A stretch of DNA of 64,000 bases from the NCBI GenBank assembly GCA_033851265.1, contig JAWWOW010000012.1, forward strand, positions 1 through 64,000, read 5' to 3'. Positions 60,865 through 64,000 of this stretch are shown here, one piece after another. Both the position numbers and the translations under genes were made by a program. Under the pieces are notes generated by a model. That model was not told where the DNA came from, did not search any database, and saw nothing but the letters and a program-made list of their open reading frames with translations. Each line of letters opens with the position of its first letter. The stretch's first letter is position 1. This DNA comes from JAWWOW01 sp033851265. Lineage in GTDB: Bacteria; Actinomycetota; Actinomycetes; JAWWOW01.

Positions 60865-61386
60865 ATGACACTCGCTGACAAGAAGGTTCTGGTCCTTGCG
60901 GCGAACTTGTTCGAGGACATGGAGTTGCTCTATCCGGTCTTCCGGCTGCGCGAAGAAGACGTGGCGGTCACGATTGCCGGGCTTGATGACAAGCCGGTGT
61001 CTGGCAAGAAGGGACATGGACCCGTCCCGGTGGACACAACCGTGGACCAGGTGTCAGCTGAGGCATTTGACGCGCTAGTCATTCCCGGTGGCTTCGCCCC
61101 GGACATGTTGCGGCGCTCAGAGAAGGTGCTCGACCTGGTGCGCGCGTTCGACACTGCGACAAAGCCCATCGCGTTCATCTGCCATGCCGGGTGGGTGCCG
61201 ATCTCAGCGAAAATCCTCAAGGGTCGGCGGGCGACGAGCGTCGGCGCAATCCGTGACGACATGGAAAACGCCGGCGTGGACTGGGTCGACGAGCCGACGG
61301 TCGTCGACGGGCATCTGATCTCTGCGCGGACGCCGGACGACTTGGGGCCGTGGATGAAGGCGCTTCTTGCCGCCCTGGCGGACTAG
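60865..61386 (+). CDS. DJ-1/PfpI-family protein
   Basis: A 173-residue protein with Cys106-His107 in FICHAGW and an acidic residue in NLFEDMEL, the nucleophile-elbow set of the PfpI/YhbO branch of the DJ-1 superfamily. AAGGAGG lies five bases before the ATG. Family members are deglycases, chaperone-like or cysteine peptidase-like stress proteins. It is divergent from the HtrA-like gene, so both may belong to a protein-damage response. Confidence 0.92.
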   Translation: MTLADKKVLVLAANLFEDMELLYPVFRLREEDVAVTIAGLDDKPVSGKKGHGPVPVDTTVDQVSAEAFDALVIPGGFAPDMLRRSEKVLDLVRAFDTATKPIAFICHAGWVPISAKILKGRRATSVGAIRDDMENAGVDWVDEPTVVDGHLISARTPDDLGPWMKALLAALAD

Positions 61387-61450
61387 GCACCTTCGACAAT
61401 GCAATGACCTGACCGCATTGACCCAGAGTCTCGTGCGAGAGACTCGGCGT

Positions 61451-61660
61451 ATGACCGATGAAACCGAACGCGACAACGCGCTTGCGTCAGCACTGTTGGC
61501 CGCCGACGAGGTGGCGGCGGCCCTGCAGGCGCATCTGACGCAGGAGCACAAGGTGAGCCCCGAGCGCTCCGACGACCGCAACACATCGACCGAAGCACTG
61601 GACCTGCTCCGGCACGCCCGGGTCCGGCTCGCTGAGGGGCTACGCGCGATCGGCGAGTAG
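61451..61660 (+). CDS. Small acidic protein of unknown function
   Basis: A 69-residue Ala/Leu/Glu-rich helical protein with no signal or Cys. The ATG at 61451 has a weak upstream site (GAGA). It lies between the DJ-1-like gene and the NhaA-DsbA gene on the same strand, ten bases before the latter, so it may be cotranscribed with it. Unrecognised. Confidence 0.5.
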   Translation: MTDETERDNALASALLAADEVAAALQAHLTQEHKVSPERSDDRNTSTEALDLLRHARVRLAEGLRAIGE

Positions 61661-61670
61661 GCAGGTAGGG

Positions 61671-63554
61671 ATGGCTGCGGTCCAAGCAGAGCCCGGTCGC
61701 ACAACGTGGTTGCGGCCCAACACACCCCTGCGCAACTTCCTGCGCACGGAGAGCGGCAGCGCTGCGATCCTGCTCGCGGCAACGGTCATCGCCCTCGTGT
61801 GGGTGAACAGCGACCAATCGTCGTACGCCGACGTGTGGCGCACCCAGCTCTCCGTGCGCCTCGGCGACTGGTCCGTGTCCATGGATCTTCGCGGTTGGAT
61901 CAACAACGGCCTCATGACCTTCTTCTTCTTCGTGATCGGACTGGAAGCGCGCAGAGAGTTCGACCTCGGTGAGCTTCGCGACCGCCCCCGAGTCGTTCTT
62001 CCGTTGCTCGCTGGTTTGGGCGGGATGGTCGGGGCGGTCGGGCTCTACCTCGCCATCAACGCCGGCCATTCGTCAGCGCATGGCTGGGGTGTGGCGATGT
62101 CGACCGACACCGCGTTTGCCCTCGGCGTACTCGCGCTTGTCGGCAACCGCGTGCCCGACCGGCTGCGTGGATTCATCCTCACCGTCGTCGTCGTGGACGA
62201 CATCATCGCGCTCGTCGTGATCGCAACGGTCTACGCGAACGACGTCAAGATGGGCCCGCTCCTGATTGCCGTGGTCCCGTTCGTGCTCGCCGTCGTCGCC
62301 AAGCGGCTGCGTGTTCACTATGGATTGCTCTACCTCGTTCTGGCTGGGGCCTCCTGGGTCGCGCTATTCAAATCTGGCATCGATCCGATCGTGATCGGCC
62401 TCGCGATTGGCCTCATCACGTTCGCTGCACCGGTGGCAAGGACGGATCTTGAGCGCGCGACCAACTTGTTCCGCGACTTCAGAGAGCAACCCACGCCTGA
62501 GTTGGAGCGGTCAGCGCGTGCCGGACTGCGAGCAGCTTTGTCACCGAACGAGCGCCTACAACAGCTCTATCACCCGTGGACGAGTTACGTGATCGTCCCC
62601 ATCTTCGCGCTGGCGAATGCCGGCATCGCGATCGACATGGGCTTCTTGTCCCGCGCCTACACGTCACCGATAACGCTCGGAATCATCGTGGGCTATGTCG
62701 TCGGCAAACCCGTCGGTGTCGTGCTCACGTCCTCGTTGGTCACCAAGATGAGCCGGGGTCGGCTTCGCCCGCCGGTCGGTTGGGCCGCGGTGCTCGGCGG
62801 GGGACTTCTCGCAGGCATCGGATTCACGGTGTCGTTGCTGATCGCATCGCTTGCGTTCACCGGCAGCGATCTCGAGGAAGCAAAGTTGGGAATTCTTACT
62901 GCTGCGTTGGTTGCCGCTGTTCTCAGCTATGTGCTTTTCGTGGTCACGGCGCGGCTGCCCAGACCTGTGCGTGCGCGCGTGTTGCTCGGCAAGGCGGACG
63001 TGATTGTCGATCTTGCCGACCCGGTTGATCTCGACCGCGACCACGTTCGCGGACCGGCTGACGCCCCGGTCACCCTGGTCGAGTACGGCGATTTCGAGTG
63101 CCCCTACTGCGGCCAGGCCGAGCCCGTTGTCCGGGAACTTCTATCGGACTTCGGGGACCTCCGCTATGTCTGGCGCCATCTGCCGCTCACCGACGTACAT
63201 CCCAACTCGCAGCTCGCCGCTGAGGCTTCCGAGGCAGCGGCGGCACAAGGCGCTTTCTGGGAGATGCACGATCTGCTGTTCGATCATCAGGATGCGCTGG
63301 AACCCAAGTACTTGATCGGGTACGCCGAGCAACTCGGTCTCGATGTAGACCGGTTCACCGATGAGCTGCGCACGCACAAATGGCGTGACCGGGTGGCGGC
63401 CGACGTCGACAGCGCCGACCTCAGCGGGGTCGCGGGCACCCCCAGCTTCTTCATCAACGGGCAGCGGCATCTCGGTGCCTACGACATCGACACCCTCACC
63501 CGGGCGGTTCGAACGGCGCGGGCCCGTGCGGCCCTACCGTCGGCGACTGCGTGA
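61671..63554 (+). CDS. nhaA: NhaA Na+/H+ antiporter fused to a DsbA-like thioredoxin domain
   Basis: This 627-residue fusion begins with an NhaA antiporter (about 1-425) carrying the Asp in STDTAFALG and the paired Asp of VVVVDDIIAL (E. coli Asp163/164), with about 12 membrane segments. It continues into a DsbA/thioredoxin-like domain (about 440-627) with active Cys477-x-x-Cys480 (FECPYCG) and the cis-Pro loop GTPSFFING. The antiporter exchanges Na+ for H+ at alkaline pH. Both termini of NhaA are cytoplasmic, so the redox domain would face the cytoplasm. Such fusions are known in some actinobacteria; their purpose is not established. Confidence 0.93.
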   Translation: MAAVQAEPGRTTWLRPNTPLRNFLRTESGSAAILLAATVIALVWVNSDQSSYADVWRTQLSVRLGDWSVSMDLRGWINNGLMTFFFFVIGLEARREFDLGELRDRPRVVLPLLAGLGGMVGAVGLYLAINAGHSSAHGWGVAMSTDTAFALGVLALVGNRVPDRLRGFILTVVVVDDIIALVVIATVYANDVKMGPLLIAVVPFVLAVVAKRLRVHYGLLYLVLAGASWVALFKSGIDPIVIGLAIGLITFAAPVARTDLERATNLFRDFREQPTPELERSARAGLRAALSPNERLQQLYHPWTSYVIVPIFALANAGIAIDMGFLSRAYTSPITLGIIVGYVVGKPVGVVLTSSLVTKMSRGRLRPPVGWAAVLGGGLLAGIGFTVSLLIASLAFTGSDLEEAKLGILTAALVAAVLSYVLFVVTARLPRPVRARVLLGKADVIVDLADPVDLDRDHVRGPADAPVTLVEYGDFECPYCGQAEPVVRELLSDFGDLRYVWRHLPLTDVHPNSQLAAEASEAAAAQGAFWEMHDLLFDHQDALEPKYLIGYAEQLGLDVDRFTDELRTHKWRDRVAADVDSADLSGVAGTPSFFINGQRHLGAYDIDTLTRAVRTARARAALPSATA

Positions 63555-63582
63555 CGACGTCGGCACTCGATACGTTGAGGTT

Positions 63583-64000
63583 GTGCAGCTCGATCAGTTC
63601 ACGCACTTCGTCCAGGATGCCTCCGGCTGGGCGTACGCCGTCATCTTTCTCCTGGCTGTGCTCGATGCAGTCTTTCCCGTTGTCCCGAGCGAGACGTCGG
63701 TCATCACCGCAGGTGTGGTGGCCGCATCGGGCGATCTCAATCTCGTGCTGATCGTTGCCGTGGCTGCCAGCGGCGCATTCGTCGGCGACAACAGCGCCTA
63801 CCTCCTTGGTCGTCGTTTCGGCGCTCGCCTGCGAGAACGCTTCGGCACCAGTGACAAGGCGCGTAAGCGAACCGAATGGGCCGACCGTCAGTTGGCCGAA
63901 CGCGGAGGACAGCTGATCGCTGTCGGCCGGTTCATTCCCGGCGGCCGTACCGCGGTCACCCTCGCGGCTGGCACCCTGCATTATCCGTGGCGCCGTTTCA
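63583..64000 (+). CDS. DedA-family membrane protein (C-terminus beyond window)
   Basis: The first 139 residues of a DedA/SNARE-associated-type protein: hydrophobic segments near 14-60, the loop GDNSAYLLGRRFGARLRERFG and the motif VGRFIPGGRTAVTLAAG, which carries the conserved Arg. GTG 63583 has GAGG immediately upstream (short spacing). DedA proteins act in membrane lipid carrier recycling and proton-dependent homeostasis. The reading frame is open to the window edge. Confidence 0.88.
   Translation, partial: MQLDQFTHFVQDASGWAYAVIFLLAVLDAVFPVVPSETSVITAGVVAASGDLNLVLIVAVAASGAFVGDNSAYLLGRRFGARLRERFGTSDKARKRTEWADRQLAERGGQLIAVGRFIPGGRTAVTLAAGTLHYPWRRF

Noticed and set aside
1..64000. tRNA, rRNA, CRISPR, insertion sequence or prophage genes
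   Set aside because: I looked for T-loop/CCA patterns, repeat-spacer arrays, transposase and integrase motifs on both strands and saw none that hold up.

Overview
The window is high-GC, densely packed actinobacterial chromosome. The signs are frequent GTG starts, many 4-bp stop/start overlaps, a mycobacterial-type SmtB zinc sensor, a DUF2630 protein, and an NhaA-DsbA fusion. I see no rRNA, tRNA, CRISPR array, insertion sequence or phage module. The genus cannot be fixed from the sequence alone.

Region 1 (1-22.3 kb) is a catabolic island. Leftward genes: a cupin thiol-dioxygenase-like protein, an alpha/beta hydrolase, and two IclR regulators of equal length that flank an alpha-methylacyl-CoA racemase-type enzyme. 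Rightward genes: a VOC protein, the four subunits of a 2-oxoacid dehydrogenase complex (E1a, E1b, E2, E3) and an acyl-CoA ligase. Converging on these is a second leftward unit: a TIM-barrel sugar isomerase/epimerase, a complete ribose-type ABC importer (binding protein, double ATPase, permease) and an acetolactate-synthase-like ThDP enzyme. A divergent rightward unit holds a PF04199 cyclase, an SDR very like 3-hydroxy-2-methylbutyryl-CoA dehydrogenase and a short zinc alcohol dehydrogenase; a leftward enoyl-CoA hydratase closes the island. Together these suggest uptake of a polyol- or sugar-like or small cyclic compound, carbon-carbon cleavage or oxidative decarboxylation, and oxidation of 2-methyl-branched acyl-CoAs. 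The substrate is not known. A shared GATTTCGA motif in two promoter regions hints at common control.

Region 2 (22.4-32.4 kb) holds membrane proteins, a DAO-type oxidoreductase, an alpha/beta hydrolase, a D-aminoacylase-type amidohydrolase, a two-subunit 3-oxoacid CoA-transferase, a compact alkylation-repair pair (Ada-AlkA fusion plus Ogt) and a PhyH-type dioxygenase.

Region 3 (32.4-35.4 kb) is a zinc-type ABC importer (znuABC order) divergent from an SmtB-type zinc sensor. Region 4 (35.4-45.8 kb) concerns carbohydrates and the cell surface: a lipoprotein polysaccharide deacetylase, a secreted GH26-like enzyme with a Ser/Pro/Asp/Thr linker and a possible c-di-GMP-type riboswitch upstream, a BBE-type flavoenzyme, a GT4 glycosyltransferase next to a glycogen-debranching-type enzyme, and small secreted or membrane proteins.

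Region 5 (45.8-55.2 kb) carries two drug-efflux modules, each with a TetR regulator (MFS with a palindromic operator; MMPL/RND divergent from its regulator). It also carries an overlapping operon of ECF sigma factor, zinc anti-sigma, GTP cyclohydrolase I and ferredoxin-type reductase, and two tiny zinc-binding proteins. Region 6 (55.3-64 kb) has a second degradative cluster (VOC, SDR, alpha/beta hydrolase, VOC, Baeyer-Villiger-type monooxygenase), then DUF2630, an HtrA-like protease without an obvious membrane anchor, a DJ-1/PfpI protein, the NhaA-DsbA fusion and a DedA protein cut by the window edge.

Start codons were chosen mainly by Shine-Dalgarno spacing, overlap with the upstream stop, and family N-termini. 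Functions are read from motifs and remembered family features, not from database searches.
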